The translations under genes were made by a program, and so were the position numbers. From the NCBI GenBank assembly GCA_039815465.1, contig JBCBZG010000018.1, positions 1-64,000 on the forward strand: 64,000 bases of DNA. Reading direction: 5' to 3'. Under the pieces are notes generated by a model. That model ran no database searches, had not been told where the DNA came from, and saw only the letters and a program-made list of their open reading frames with translations. This DNA comes from Shimia_B sp039815465. Its GTDB lineage: Bacteria; Pseudomonadota; Alphaproteobacteria; Rhodobacterales; Rhodobacteraceae. Positions 26,365 through 35,408 of this stretch are shown piece by piece (within the stretch, counting starts at the first letter, position 1; each line of letters opens with the position of its first letter).

Positions 26365-26508
26365 ATGCAGACGATTCACAACAGCGCAAAGGGCCTCGGG
26401 CTTTTGGTCAACATCGCCTGGGATCGCCTTTTCTTCGTGGGCGCCATCGCCGCAGCGCTCGTCGCGTCAAGCCAGCTTGGCAATATCGCGATCCTTGCGG
26501 CGTATTAA
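26365..26508 (+). CDS. 47-residue hydrophobic peptide between rseP and bamA
   Basis: An open frame of 48 codons starts at ATG 26365 with AAGGAG eight bases upstream (26351-26356) and ends at TAA 26506. The product begins MQTIHNSAKGLGLL and has one likely membrane helix (about residues 23-44, LFFVGAIAAALVASS). Codon third positions are mostly G or C, like its neighbours. It sits within the essential envelope cluster and may help an outer-membrane or protease function. No family is recognised. Confidence 0.65.
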   Translation: MQTIHNSAKGLGLLVNIAWDRLFFVGAIAAALVASSQLGNIAILAAY

Positions 26509-26618
26509 GCACCGCAATCAGCGACCCTGAGCCGAACTCAGAAAAGCGGCCATCGCCGCTTTGACAGGTTCCGCAATACCCGATAACACCAAAGAAAAAT
26601 CGGGTAGGGGACGCCGTT

Positions 26619-28949
26619 ATGATACGGGTATTGTCCGGGCTAACATATCAGCCCTTGGCGTGGGCACGCCGTTCAGCAGCACTTATCGCGTTGGGCCTGT
26701 CGCTCACCCTGGTGACGGAGGCGTATGCCCAGTCCCAGATCACGCGCGTGGCCATCGACGGCAACCGCCGGATCGAAACCTCCACCATCTTGTCGTTCGG
26801 CGGCATCGAAGTGGGCCGCCCGATGAGCGCCGCCGACGTCAACGACGCCGTCCAGCGCATCCGCGGCACAGGGCTGTTTGAAAGCGTCGACGCGATCCCA
26901 TCCGGCAACAGCCTGACCATCGTCGTGGTCGAATTCCCAACCGTGAACCGCATCGCGTTCGAGGGGAACCGCCGCCTGGCTGATGAGGACCTCGAACGCA
27001 TCGTGCGCTCCCAGCCGCGGCGCGTCTTTAACCCGGCCATCGCCGAACAGGACGCCGAATCCATCACCCAAGCCTATGCCGACCAGGGCCGTCTGGCCGC
27101 GACCGTCGACGCCAAGATCATCCGTCGCTCCGACAACCGCGTCGACCTCGTTTATGAGATCACCGAAGGCGGCATTGTGGAGATTGAGCGGATCAGCTTT
27201 GTCGGCAACCGATCCTTCTCCGACCGGCGCCTGCGCGGGATCCTGGAAACCAAGCAGGCGGGCCTTTTACGCGCTATCGTGCGCCGCGATACATTCGTCG
27301 AAGACCGCATCGAATTCGACAAACAGGTGCTGCGCGACTTCTACAACTCCCGCGGCTATGTGGATTTCGAAACCGTCAGCGTGGCCTCCGAACTGGCACC
27401 TGAACGCGACGGGTTCTTTATCACGTTCAACGTCGTCGAAGGGCAGCAATTCCGCTTTGGAGAGATCACGGCATCGACGCTTCTTGGCGATGTGGACGCG
27501 GACGAATTCCTCGACGCGCTGCAAATCCGTTCCGGCTCTGTCTATACCCCGTTCGAGGTGGAGCGGAACATCGACCGGTTGGAGACTTTGGCGCTCAACA
27601 ACGGGCTTAACTTTATCAGCGTTGTGCCGCGCGTGACCCGCAACGACCGCGACCTGACGCTCGATGTGGATTTTGAGATCACCCGCGGCCCCCGCGTCTT
27701 CGTCGAACGCATCGATATCGAGGGCAACACGACGACGCTCGACCGCGTCATCCGCCGCCAATTCCGCGTGGCCGAAGGTGACCCGTTCAACCCGCGCGAA
27801 ATCCGCCGCAGCGCCGAACGCATCCGCGCCCTTGGCTTTTTCGGCGTGGCCGACGTCAACGCGCGCGAGGGCTCCCGCCCAGACCGTGTGATTGTGGATG
27901 TGGATGTCACCGAACAGCCCACGGGATCGCTGTCTTTCGGCGGTAACTACTCGTCCGAGAACGGCTTTGGCGTCGTGGCAGAGTTCAACGAACGCAACTT
28001 TCTGGGCCGAGGTCAGCGCCTCAGCTTCCGGCTGTCCACAAGTGCCGAAAACTCCATCTTTTCGGTCCGCTTTACCGAACCCGGGATGTTTGACCGCGAC
28101 CTCCAGGGGTCCTTCAATTTCTCCTACCAGCGCACGGATCTCGACGACGCTCAGTACGACACGTCCGAGCTGCGCATCGCGCCTGCGCTCACCTTCCCCG
28201 TGTCTGAAAACGGGCGCCTGCAGGTGGGCGGCTTCGGGGCCAACAATGACCTCTTTGACGTGTCTTCTCCGTCCTCCGGCATCCTCACGGCTGAGGGCGG
28301 GCGCGATGACGCCACGAATTACGGACTGTTTTACAACTACAGCTTCGACAACCGCCGCACGGGTCTCGACCCGCAATCGGGCTTTGTGCTGCGCTTCGGG
28401 CAGGAGTTCGGCTTTGGCGACACCACTTATATCCGCACGACCGCCCTTGCAGCCGCCGAAACCCGCGTTTTGGGTGAGGATTTGACGCTGCGCGCCACGC
28501 TCGAAGGCGGGGCGCTCAACTACTCCTCCGGCGACAGCCGCGTCACCGACCGCTTCTTCCTATCTTCGTCACGTATGCGCGGCTTCACCTCCCAGGGCAT
28601 CGGCCCGCGTGAGGTCGACACCGGCGGCAACACCTTCAACGACGCGCTCGGCGGCGAACTCTTTGCCGTGGCTCGGCTCGAAGCGGAATTCCCCATCGGC
28701 CTGCCGGAGGAATACGGCATCTCCGGCGGGGTGTTCTATGACTACGGCTCTGTCTGGCAGATCGGCAATACGTCCGGGAGCACTGGCACGGTGTTCTATG
28801 ATGACTTCACACCACGCTCCGTGGTCGGGTTTTCGCTCTTTTGGACCTCGCCCATCGGTCCGCTGCGGTTCAACTTCACCGACACGCTCAGCAAAGAAGA
28901 GTTCGACGTCGACACCAACTTTGACCTGACGATCTCGACGCGGTTCTGA
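26619..28949 (+). CDS. bamA: Outer-membrane protein assembly factor BamA
   Basis: This 776-residue protein starts with a signal peptide (cleavage after AYAQ), then five POTRA domains (about residues 40-440; the first begins ITRVAIDGNRRIE). The C-terminal beta barrel (about 460-776) contains GGNYSSENGFG and ends in Phe, the outer-membrane sorting signal. The barrel motif RGF is present in SSRMRGFTSQGIGPRE near residue 655. It folds and inserts outer-membrane proteins. Its stop overlaps the skp start (TGATG). Confidence 0.95.
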   Translation: MIRVLSGLTYQPLAWARRSAALIALGLSLTLVTEAYAQSQITRVAIDGNRRIETSTILSFGGIEVGRPMSAADVNDAVQRIRGTGLFESVDAIPSGNSLTIVVVEFPTVNRIAFEGNRRLADEDLERIVRSQPRRVFNPAIAEQDAESITQAYADQGRLAATVDAKIIRRSDNRVDLVYEITEGGIVEIERISFVGNRSFSDRRLRGILETKQAGLLRAIVRRDTFVEDRIEFDKQVLRDFYNSRGYVDFETVSVASELAPERDGFFITFNVVEGQQFRFGEITASTLLGDVDADEFLDALQIRSGSVYTPFEVERNIDRLETLALNNGLNFISVVPRVTRNDRDLTLDVDFEITRGPRVFVERIDIEGNTTTLDRVIRRQFRVAEGDPFNPREIRRSAERIRALGFFGVADVNAREGSRPDRVIVDVDVTEQPTGSLSFGGNYSSENGFGVVAEFNERNFLGRGQRLSFRLSTSAENSIFSVRFTEPGMFDRDLQGSFNFSYQRTDLDDAQYDTSELRIAPALTFPVSENGRLQVGGFGANNDLFDVSSPSSGILTAEGGRDDATNYGLFYNYSFDNRRTGLDPQSGFVLRFGQEFGFGDTTYIRTTALAAAETRVLGEDLTLRATLEGGALNYSSGDSRVTDRFFLSSSRMRGFTSQGIGPREVDTGGNTFNDALGGELFAVARLEAEFPIGLPEEYGISGGVFYDYGSVWQIGNTSGSTGTVFYDDFTPRSVVGFSLFWTSPIGPLRFNFTDTLSKEEFDVDTNFDLTISTRF

Positions 28950-29590
28950 TGCTGCGGTCCCTGGCAGGCGCGGTTTGGCTGGCGGTAACGTTGGCCACGA
29001 CGCTGCCCGCCTGGGCGCAGGAGGCGACAGGGCTCCCACGCACCCAAGTGCTTACCATCGATTCGTCACGGCTCTATCCCGGGACGTTGCTGGGCCAAGC
29101 GTTCATCCAAGTCACGCAGGAGGAACAGCGCCGCCACGCCCAGGGCAACCAAGCGCTCGCCGCCGAACTCCGCGCCGAAGAGCTTGCCCTAACCGAGCTG
29201 CGCGAGACGCTCCCGCGCGAAGACTTCGCCCGCCTCGCCGAGGAATTCGACACACGGGTGGAGGCCGCCCGGCGGGAACGCGACGAGCTCTTGACCGACA
29301 TCACCACCCGCGCCGAACAGCAGGAACGCGCCTTTCTCCAGCAGGTGCGCCCCATCCTGGGCCAGATCATGGCCGAAGCGGGCGCCGTCGTGTTGATGGA
29401 GGCGCAGTCCGTGGTGCTCGCAGCGAGCGCCATCGACATCACGGACCTGGCCATCACCCGCATCAACGAGGCCACCCAACCCATCGCCCCGCTCGATGAC
29501 GTCCCGCTCGAAGATGACGCCGACACCGACACCGACACCGACACAGACGCAGACGCCGGCGACAGCGAACCCAACCCCCCGGCGGAGTAA
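28949..29590 (+). CDS. OmpH/Skp family periplasmic chaperone
   Basis: This 213-residue protein has a signal peptide and a coiled-coil OmpH domain (about residues 30-165), with VLTIDSSRLYPGT at its start and many Glu, Arg and Ala residues. Skp proteins hold unfolded outer-membrane proteins in the periplasm. The last 25 residues are an acidic Asp/Thr repeat coded by a GACACC microsatellite (29520-29560), which is not part of the Skp fold. It is coupled to bamA by an overlapping stop and start. Confidence 0.85.
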   Translation: MLRSLAGAVWLAVTLATTLPAWAQEATGLPRTQVLTIDSSRLYPGTLLGQAFIQVTQEEQRRHAQGNQALAAELRAEELALTELRETLPREDFARLAEEFDTRVEAARRERDELLTDITTRAEQQERAFLQQVRPILGQIMAEAGAVVLMEAQSVVLAASAIDITDLAITRINEATQPIAPLDDVPLEDDADTDTDTDTDADAGDSEPNPPAE

Positions 29591-29672
29591 CGCGCGCTGC
29601 CCTGCGCTGCCGCTTGCCAGCACCGCGGCCCCTTGATACGCCCCATAGACCATTGCACGACGGACGAAACCG

Positions 29673-30134
29673 ATGACAGACGGCCTCAAAAGCGCGGACA
29701 TTCAGCTGATCCAGCGCCTCATTCCCCACCGCTACCCGTTTTTGCTCGTCGACCGTGTCACCGATATCGACGGCACGGCCTCCGCCACGGGCTGGAAAAA
29801 CGTGACAATGAACGAGCCGCATTTTCAGGGACATTTCCCCGGCACGCCCATCATGCCCGGCGTCACGATTGTGGAGGCGATGGCCCAAACAGCCGCCGTC
29901 ATGGTCGGCGTCGCGCTCGATCTCGCGGACAAAGACCTGCTGATTTACTTTATGGCCATCGACGGCTGCAAATTTCGGCGCAAGGTCATCCCCGGCGACG
30001 TCCTGCGGATGGAGCTTGAGACGCTGCGCGGCAAGGCCGGCGCCAAGGTCTGGAAATTCAAAGGCCGCGCGACCGTGGATGGGGAGCTCGCCTGCGAGGC
30101 GGAGTTCACAGCCATGATGGACCTCACGGCCTAA
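29673..30134 (+). CDS. fabZ: 3-hydroxyacyl-ACP dehydratase
   Basis: This 153-residue hotdog enzyme has LIPHRYPFLLVDRV near residue 15 and HFQGHFPGTPIMPGV with the catalytic His, followed by EAMAQ with the catalytic Glu. It dehydrates 3-hydroxyacyl-ACP in fatty-acid synthesis and so competes with LpxA for 3-hydroxymyristoyl-ACP. It is followed by lpxA after two bases. lpxD, which separates skp and fabZ in many proteobacteria, is absent. Confidence 0.95.
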   Translation: MTDGLKSADIQLIQRLIPHRYPFLLVDRVTDIDGTASATGWKNVTMNEPHFQGHFPGTPIMPGVTIVEAMAQTAAVMVGVALDLADKDLLIYFMAIDGCKFRRKVIPGDVLRMELETLRGKAGAKVWKFKGRATVDGELACEAEFTAMMDLTA

Positions 30135-30136
30135 TC

Positions 30137-30919
30137 GTGGCGGGCATCCATCCCTCCGCTATCGTCGAAGACGGCGCCGTCATCGACCCAAGCGCCACCG
30201 TGGGCCCGTTTTGCATCATCGGCCCCCATGTCACGCTGGGCGCGGGCGTGGTGCTCAAATCCCACGTGGTCGTCACCGGCCTGACCGAGATTGGGGAGGA
30301 CACGACCGTCTTTCCCTTCACCGTGCTGGGCGAAATTCCCCAAGACCTCAAGTTCAAGGGCGAGGATAGCCGCCTCGTCATCGGCGCGCGCAATCGCATC
30401 CGCGAGCATGTGACGATGAACACCGGGACCGAGGGCGGCGGCGGCGTCACACGCATCGGCGACGATGGGCTCTATATGGCCGGGTGCCACATCGCCCATG
30501 ATGCGCATGTGGGCGACAACGTGATTATCGTGAACTCTGCCGCTGTGGCCGGTCACTGCGTGATCGAAGACGACGTGATCGTGGGCGGGCTCTGCGGCAT
30601 CCACCAATGGGTGCGCATCGGGCGCGGCGCGATCATCGGCGCGCTATCTATGGTGACCGCTGACGTCATGCCCCACGGCCTCGTCCAAGGCGCACGGGGG
30701 GAGCTTGACGGCCTCAACCTCGTGGGTCTCAAACGCCGCGGCGTGGCCCGGGCCGACATCACCGCGCTGCGCGCTGCGTTCCAGATGCTCGCCCAGGGCG
30801 AAGGCGCCTTTGTCGACCGCGCCCGACGGCTGGGTGAGGAAAGCGACAGCGCCTATGTCCAGGACATGGTGCGCTTTATCACCGGCGACAGCGACCGCGG
30901 CTTTCTGACCCCAAAATGA
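30137..30919 (+). CDS. lpxA: UDP-N-acetylglucosamine O-acyltransferase
   Basis: This 260-residue protein is a left-handed beta helix built of hexapeptide repeats (for example IHPSAIVEDGAVIDPSATVG), with the active-site segment HIAHDAHVG near residue 118. It transfers a 3-hydroxyacyl chain from ACP to UDP-GlcNAc, the first step of lipid A synthesis. The start is GTG, two bases after fabZ. Its stop overlaps lpxI (ATGA). Confidence 0.94.
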   Translation: MAGIHPSAIVEDGAVIDPSATVGPFCIIGPHVTLGAGVVLKSHVVVTGLTEIGEDTTVFPFTVLGEIPQDLKFKGEDSRLVIGARNRIREHVTMNTGTEGGGGVTRIGDDGLYMAGCHIAHDAHVGDNVIIVNSAAVAGHCVIEDDVIVGGLCGIHQWVRIGRGAIIGALSMVTADVMPHGLVQGARGELDGLNLVGLKRRGVARADITALRAAFQMLAQGEGAFVDRARRLGEESDSAYVQDMVRFITGDSDRGFLTPK

Positions 30920-31800
30920 CGCTCGCGCTTATTGCCGGGGCAGGGGAGCTCCCTGCGCTGATCGCGGAACGGCAGGAGCGTCCGCCTGTGGTGGCCGCGT
31001 TGGCGGGCTTTGCGCCGGACGGCCTGACCCCCGACATCACCTTTCGGATCGAACATCTGGGGTCGACCCTGGCAGAGCTCAAATCGCGCGGCATCACTCA
31101 GATTTGCATGGTGGGCCGCGTCGCACGCCCCGCCGTTGATCCCACCGCCATCGACGCGGCCACCCGCCCTCTGATCCCGAAACTCATGGCGGCCATGGCC
31201 CAGGGGGATGACGGCGCGCTCCGCGGCCTGATCGCGGTGATCGAGGGGGCAGGGTTTGCCGTGCTGGGCGCCCACAGCCTCGCTGGCGACCTGCTGCCCG
31301 CGCCAGGCGTCTTGGCTGGAACCCTGACCGATGGGGCGCAGGCTGACGCCGCCCGCGGCGCGCAAATCGTGACCGCTATGGGCGCTGCCGATATCGGCCA
31401 GGCCTGCGTCGTGGCCCGCGGCCAAGCGCTGGCGGTGGAGGCGCTTCCCGGCACCGATTGGATGCTGCGCTCGCTCCTCGTTTCAGGCGGGCCTGCACCT
31501 TCTGACCTATCGGATCCGCTCGGCATGGTCTCCGATTGGCTCAGCGGCCCGGCTGCCCCCCAGACTAAGCCGACCCGCGACCCGGCTCTGCCGCCGGGCG
31601 GTATCCTCTATAAGGCGCCGAAACCGGGGCAGGAGCTGCGCGTCGACATGCCCACCATCGGCCCCGACACGCTCGCCCGCGCGGCGGAGGCTGGGTTGGA
31701 CGGCGTCGTCGTCGCCGCGGGCGGCGTGCTCGTGCTCAACGCCCCGCGCTGCGCGGAGATTGCGGAACGCCACGGCATGCTCCTTTGGGTGCGCCCGTGA
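30916..31800 (+). CDS. lpxI: UDP-2,3-diacylglucosamine diphosphatase LpxI
   Basis: This 294-residue protein is the LpxI (formerly DUF1009) type, starting LALIAGAGELPALIAE and containing FRIEHLGSTLAELKSRGI and the C-terminal DMPTIGPDTLARAAEAGLDG. It makes lipid X (2,3-diacylglucosamine 1-phosphate) and replaces LpxH in many alphaproteobacteria. It overlaps lpxA by four bases and lpxB by four bases, so the three are coupled. Confidence 0.92.
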   Translation: MTLALIAGAGELPALIAERQERPPVVAALAGFAPDGLTPDITFRIEHLGSTLAELKSRGITQICMVGRVARPAVDPTAIDAATRPLIPKLMAAMAQGDDGALRGLIAVIEGAGFAVLGAHSLAGDLLPAPGVLAGTLTDGAQADAARGAQIVTAMGAADIGQACVVARGQALAVEALPGTDWMLRSLLVSGGPAPSDLSDPLGMVSDWLSGPAAPQTKPTRDPALPPGGILYKAPKPGQELRVDMPTIGPDTLARAAEAGLDGVVVAAGGVLVLNAPRCAEIAERHGMLLWVRP

Positions 31801-32939
31801 AGGTCTTTATCACCGCGGGGGAGCCCTCCGGCGATGCGCTCGGCGCCGCGCTTATCGCGGGGCTGAAAGCCCGCGTGCCGGGGGTGGAGCTTCGCGGTGT
31901 CGCGGGCCCGCGGATGCAAGCCGCTGGGATGGAGAGCCTCTTTCCTATGGAGGAGCTCTCCGTTATGGGCATCGCGGAGGTGTTGCCAAAGTACTTTGAG
32001 CTCAAGCGCCGCATCGCTCAAAGCGCCCAGGCCGCGCTGGATTGGCAGCCCGATGTGATGGTCACCATCGACAGCCCCGACTTTTCGCTGCGCGTGGCGC
32101 GGATTGTCAAAGACGCCAGCCGCATCCGCACCGTTCACTACGTGGCCCCCACAGTCTGGGCCTGGCGGCCAGAGCGCGCGGTAAAGATGGCGCGCGTGAT
32201 CGACCATGTGCTCGCGCTGTTTCCGTTCGAGCCGCGCTATATGCAGGATGCGGGCATGGAGTGTGACTTTGTGGGTCACCCCGTGGCCGCGCTGCCGCGG
32301 GTCGCGGCGGCGGACGTCGCGCAGATGCGCGCCGAGCTTGCCGGGGATGGCGAGCAGCTCATCGCGCTTTTGCCTGGGTCGCGTCGGTCCGAGGTCACGC
32401 GGCTCCTTCCTACCTTTGCCGCCGCGCTCGCACGCTCCGACCTCGCGCAGGCGGCCGTTGTGCTGCCGACGCTGCCGCATCTGGCGGAAACGGTTGAAAG
32501 GCTGGCGCAAGCGCTGCCAAGACGGCCTCACGTGCTCGTCACCGATGGGGAGAGTGGCGCTCATCAGCGCCGCGTGGCCTACCACGCCTCAGATCTCGCC
32601 CTCGCGGCCTCGGGCACGGTGTCGCTCGAGCTCGCGGAGGCGCGCACGCCCATGGTCATCGCCTATGACATGAATTGGCTCACCCGCCAGATCGTGGAGC
32701 GTAAGCTCCTGATCGATACCGTGACGCTCGTGAACCTGGTGAGCGAAACCCGCGCCGTGCCTGAGTTCATCGGCAAAGACTGCCGCGCACCACGCATCGC
32801 GCCCGCCCTCGGCGCCGTCGCGGCCGACCCCGGCGCCCAGCTGGCGGCCATGGACGACACCATGGCCAAGCTTGGTGCAGGTGGGCTGGCCCCCGGCCAA
32901 CGCGCCGCGGACGCCATCCTGGCCCGCCTCGCGCCCTGA
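31797..32939 (+). CDS. lpxB: Lipid A disaccharide synthase
   Basis: This 380-residue glycosyltransferase has the family start KVFITAGEPSGDALG, HYVAPTVWAWRPERA near residue 115 and LLPGSRRSEVTRLLP near 190. It joins lipid X to UDP-diacylglucosamine at the inner membrane. The start is GTG at 31797, which overlaps the lpxI stop; the earlier in-frame TTG at 31785 adds residues with no family match. It closes the envelope cluster. Confidence 0.93.
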   Translation: MKVFITAGEPSGDALGAALIAGLKARVPGVELRGVAGPRMQAAGMESLFPMEELSVMGIAEVLPKYFELKRRIAQSAQAALDWQPDVMVTIDSPDFSLRVARIVKDASRIRTVHYVAPTVWAWRPERAVKMARVIDHVLALFPFEPRYMQDAGMECDFVGHPVAALPRVAAADVAQMRAELAGDGEQLIALLPGSRRSEVTRLLPTFAAALARSDLAQAAVVLPTLPHLAETVERLAQALPRRPHVLVTDGESGAHQRRVAYHASDLALAASGTVSLELAEARTPMVIAYDMNWLTRQIVERKLLIDTVTLVNLVSETRAVPEFIGKDCRAPRIAPALGAVAADPGAQLAAMDDTMAKLGAGGLAPGQRAADAILARLAP

Positions 32940-32973
32940 CCTGATCATCGCGCGTTCTGCGATGGCGGGCCCG

Positions 32974-33044
32974 CCCGCCTCCCTTCTGCGCCTTTCAGGC
33001 TTGAACCTAAGGGGGCGCGCTGCGCGCGGTCTGCCTTCGGCAGA
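32974..33044 (+). repeat. Dispersed stem-loop repeat, copy A
   Basis: This copy shares the blocks CCCGCCTCCCTTCTGCGCC, GGCTTGAACCT and AGGGGGCGCGCTGCGCGCG with copy B at 42179-42254. Three stems can form: GCCT-TTC-AGGC (32990-33000), GCGCGC-T-GCGCGC and TCTGCC-TTC-GGCAGA (33030-33044). The stems differ from those of copy B but pair equally well. It lies between lpxB and the aquaporin gene. Confidence 0.65.
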
Positions 33045-33150
33045 GGGTGTTTCGGGGCGGGGGCGGTTTTCTTGGCCCAGCCTACGGTCTCGCACTGACG
33101 AATGCGTCCGCGCGCGATATGGGACGGGTGTCGCCCAGGGAGGACTTGAA

Positions 33151-33807
33151 ATGACGCTGCACCGCCGCCTGGTGGCCGAAGGGCTCGGCACCTGTCTATT
33201 GCTCGCCACCGTCATTGGATCGGGCATCATGGCCGAGCGATTGGCGGACGGGAATGGTGCGATCGCGCTTCTTGGGAATACGATCCCGACAGGGGCTATC
33301 CTCGTGGTGCTTATCACGATCTTTGGACCGATCTCTGGCGCGCATTTTAACCCCGCGGTCACGCTGTCCTTTGCGCTAACCCGTCAGATCTCACCGTCTG
33401 TGGGCCTGCTGTATGTCATAGCTCAGGTCAGTGGCGGCATTTTTGGCGTGGTACTGGCCCATGTGATGTTCGGCCTGGCGCTGATTGACCTGTCCACGAC
33501 GCAGCGCAGTGGCGTGGGGCAATGGGCGGGCGAATGCGTGGCGACCTTTGGCTTAGTGGGCACCATCCTGGCCTGTCTCAAAGCGCGGGCGGACGCGGTG
33601 CCGATGGCGGTTGGGCTCTATATCACGGCGGCTTATTGGTTCACGTCATCCACATCCTTTGCAAACCCCGCCGTCACACTCGCGCGGAGCTTGTCGGACA
33701 CGTTTGCAGGCATCGCCCCCGGGGATGTGCTGCCCTTTATTGCCGTGCAATGTGGTGCCGCAGCGTTTGCGACATGGGTCTTCCGGTGGTTGCTCGCGGA
33801 CGCGTAA
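33151..33807 (+). CDS. Aquaporin/glycerol-facilitator family channel
   Basis: This 218-residue membrane protein has six hydrophobic helices and the two NPA motifs of the MIP family: HFNPAVT (about residue 68) and FANPAVT (about residue 171). It forms a pore for water, glycerol or small uncharged solutes; members of this group in related bacteria sit in arsenic-resistance operons, but no ars gene is near. The start is ATG 33151, with GGGAGG seven bases upstream. An upstream open frame has no family sequence and overlaps the repeat. Confidence 0.82.
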   Translation: MTLHRRLVAEGLGTCLLLATVIGSGIMAERLADGNGAIALLGNTIPTGAILVVLITIFGPISGAHFNPAVTLSFALTRQISPSVGLLYVIAQVSGGIFGVVLAHVMFGLALIDLSTTQRSGVGQWAGECVATFGLVGTILACLKARADAVPMAVGLYITAAYWFTSSTSFANPAVTLARSLSDTFAGIAPGDVLPFIAVQCGAAAFATWVFRWLLADA

Positions 33808-33819
33808 AGGGCAGGCGCA

Positions 33820-34974
33820 TCAGCCTCGCGTGATCCAACCGCCGCCAAACACACGGCTGCCACCAGAATCGACGGCGGGGTCGTAAAACACGCAGGCCTG
33901 ACCCGGGCTGATGCCGCGTTCCGGCGCGATGAGTTCTACCGTGGCGGTGCGTGGTCCGGTTGGGCGTATGATCGCCTCCCGCGGGGGGCGGGTGGAGCGG
34001 ACTTTGGCGCTCAGGTGCCAGGCCTCGCGGCTCTCGAACGGCTCATCACCCAGCCAGTTCACCTCCGCCACGGGCACGTGGCGCGTCGCGAGCAGCTCCT
34101 TTGGCCCCACGATCACGCGGCGCGTGTCCACGTCGAGTTTGACCACATAAATCGGCTCGCTCAGGCCACCGATGCCCAGCCCCTTGCGCTGACCGATTGT
34201 GTAGTGGATTACCCCCCGATGCTCGCCCAGGACGCGCCCGTCCACATGGACGATCTCGCCGGGCTCCGCCGCGCCCGGGCGCAGCTTTTCGATCACCGCA
34301 GCGTAGTTGCCATCGGGCACGAAACAGATGTCCTGACTGTCGGGCTTATCGGCCACCGGCAGCCCATGGCGCAGAGCAAGCGCGCGGGTGTCACCCTTGG
34401 ACGGCAGGTGCCCCAACGGGAACCGCAAGTAATCGAGCTGTTCTGGCGTCGTCGAAAACAAAAAGTAACTCTGATCGCGCACCGGATCGGCGGCCATGTG
34501 CAGCTCCGCACCCGCAGCGCCCATCTTGCGCTGGATGTAGTGGCCCGTGGCCATGCAATCGGCCTCCAGATCCTTGGCGGTCTCCAGCAGGTCTTTGAAC
34601 TTTACGCGTTCGTTACAGCGGATACAGGGCACAGGCGTGGCACCCGCCAAGTAGCTGTCCGCGAATTCGTCGATCACCGCCTCTTTGAACATGTTTTCAT
34701 AGTCGAGCACGTAATGCGGGAACCCCATCCGTTCTGCCACGCGCCGGGCATCGTGGATGTCGCGTCCCGCGCAACACGCGCCCTTTTTCGCCAGCGCCGC
34801 CCCATGGTCATAAAGCTGGAGCGTCACGCCCACCACGTCGTAACCTTGCGCGGCGAGCTCAGCGGCAACAGCGGAACTGTCCACGCCGCCCGACATCGCC
34901 ACCACCACCCGCGTCTCGGCAGGCGGCTTTGCAAAGCCCAGCGAATTCAGCTCTGTGATCTGATCCAGTGACAT
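33820..34974 (-). CDS. mnmA: tRNA-specific 2-thiouridylase
   Basis: This 384-residue enzyme has the PP-loop SGGVDSS (about residue 27), GRDIHDARRVAE, the catalytic cysteine region PCIRCNERVKF and the second catalytic cysteine in DSQDICFVPDG. It adds sulfur at U34 of tRNAs for Lys, Glu and Gln. I chose the ATG at 34974 (MSLDQITELNSLGFAKPP), the family start, with GAGGG a few bases upstream. Other in-frame starts lie up to 35043. It converges with the aquaporin gene 13 bases away. Confidence 0.93.
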   Translation of the reverse strand: MSLDQITELNSLGFAKPPAETRVVVAMSGGVDSSAVAAELAAQGYDVVGVTLQLYDHGAALAKKGACCAGRDIHDARRVAERMGFPHYVLDYENMFKEAVIDEFADSYLAGATPVPCIRCNERVKFKDLLETAKDLEADCMATGHYIQRKMGAAGAELHMAADPVRDQSYFLFSTTPEQLDYLRFPLGHLPSKGDTRALALRHGLPVADKPDSQDICFVPDGNYAAVIEKLRPGAAEPGEIVHVDGRVLGEHRGVIHYTIGQRKGLGIGGLSEPIYVVKLDVDTRRVIVGPKELLATRHVPVAEVNWLGDEPFESREAWHLSAKVRSTRPPREAIIRPTGPRTATVELIAPERGISPGQACVFYDPAVDSGGSRVFGGGWITRG

Positions 34975-35103
34975 CGGTGCCCTCATACCCCAAGAGTCTG
35001 AAAATATAGGAAAATGCGAAACAGTCTCAAGGGCGTGTTTCATGGAGCGTTAAGCCCGTTTGCCACAGATGTCACCCCGTAACGATCGAAGGGTGAGAGT
35101 TCC

Positions 35104-35382
35104 ATGTTTTTGAAAAAGGTCGACGGGCCGCGCACAGTGATGCTGCCGGATGGCTCGTCCATGAGCCGGGCCGATTTGCCCCCCGTCACAACCACACGCT
35201 GGGTGGCCAGTCGCAAAGCCGCGGTGATCAAAGGGGTGGCCGCTGGGCTGATCACCCGCGAAGAAGCCTGTGAAATGTATGATCTCAGCGTAGAGGAGCT
35301 GGAAAGCTGGATGCGCGCCGCGGCCGCCCATGGCGAAAAGGCGCTAAAGTCGACACAAATTCAACGGTATCGACAACCTTAA
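35104..35382 (+). CDS. sciP: CtrA inhibitor SciP
   Basis: This 92-residue protein matches SciP (DUF1153): GPRTVMLPDGSSMSRADLPP, then a helix-turn-helix region RWVASRKAAVIKGVAAGLITREEACEMY. In Caulobacter it binds the cell-cycle regulator CtrA and prevents it from recruiting RNA polymerase. It lies directly upstream of ctrA, 89 bases away, as in other Rhodobacterales. Confidence 0.92.
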   Translation: MFLKKVDGPRTVMLPDGSSMSRADLPPVTTTRWVASRKAAVIKGVAAGLITREEACEMYDLSVEELESWMRAAAAHGEKALKSTQIQRYRQP

Positions 35383-35393
35383 GTTGTGGTAAT
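35379..35393 (+). promoter_or_regulatory. Weak CtrA-like site upstream of ctrA
   Basis: The sequence TTAA-N7-TAAT is a partial match (six of eight) to the CtrA consensus TTAA-N7-TTAA. It overlaps the sciP stop codon and lies about 80 bases before ctrA. It is weaker than the site at 35409-35423. Confidence 0.25.
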
Positions 35394-35408
35394 TGTTTTC
35401 GACATGTG

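Noticed and set aside
26673..28376. Several minus-strand open frames across bamA, up to 369 codons.
   Set aside because: They run antisense to an unmistakable bamA gene and have no ribosome-binding sites or motifs.
32872..33150. An in-frame 93-codon extension of the aquaporin gene upstream of 33151.
   Set aside because: The extension overlaps the end of lpxB and the stem-loop repeat, has no membrane or family sequence, and the ATG at 33151 has an excellent ribosome-binding site.
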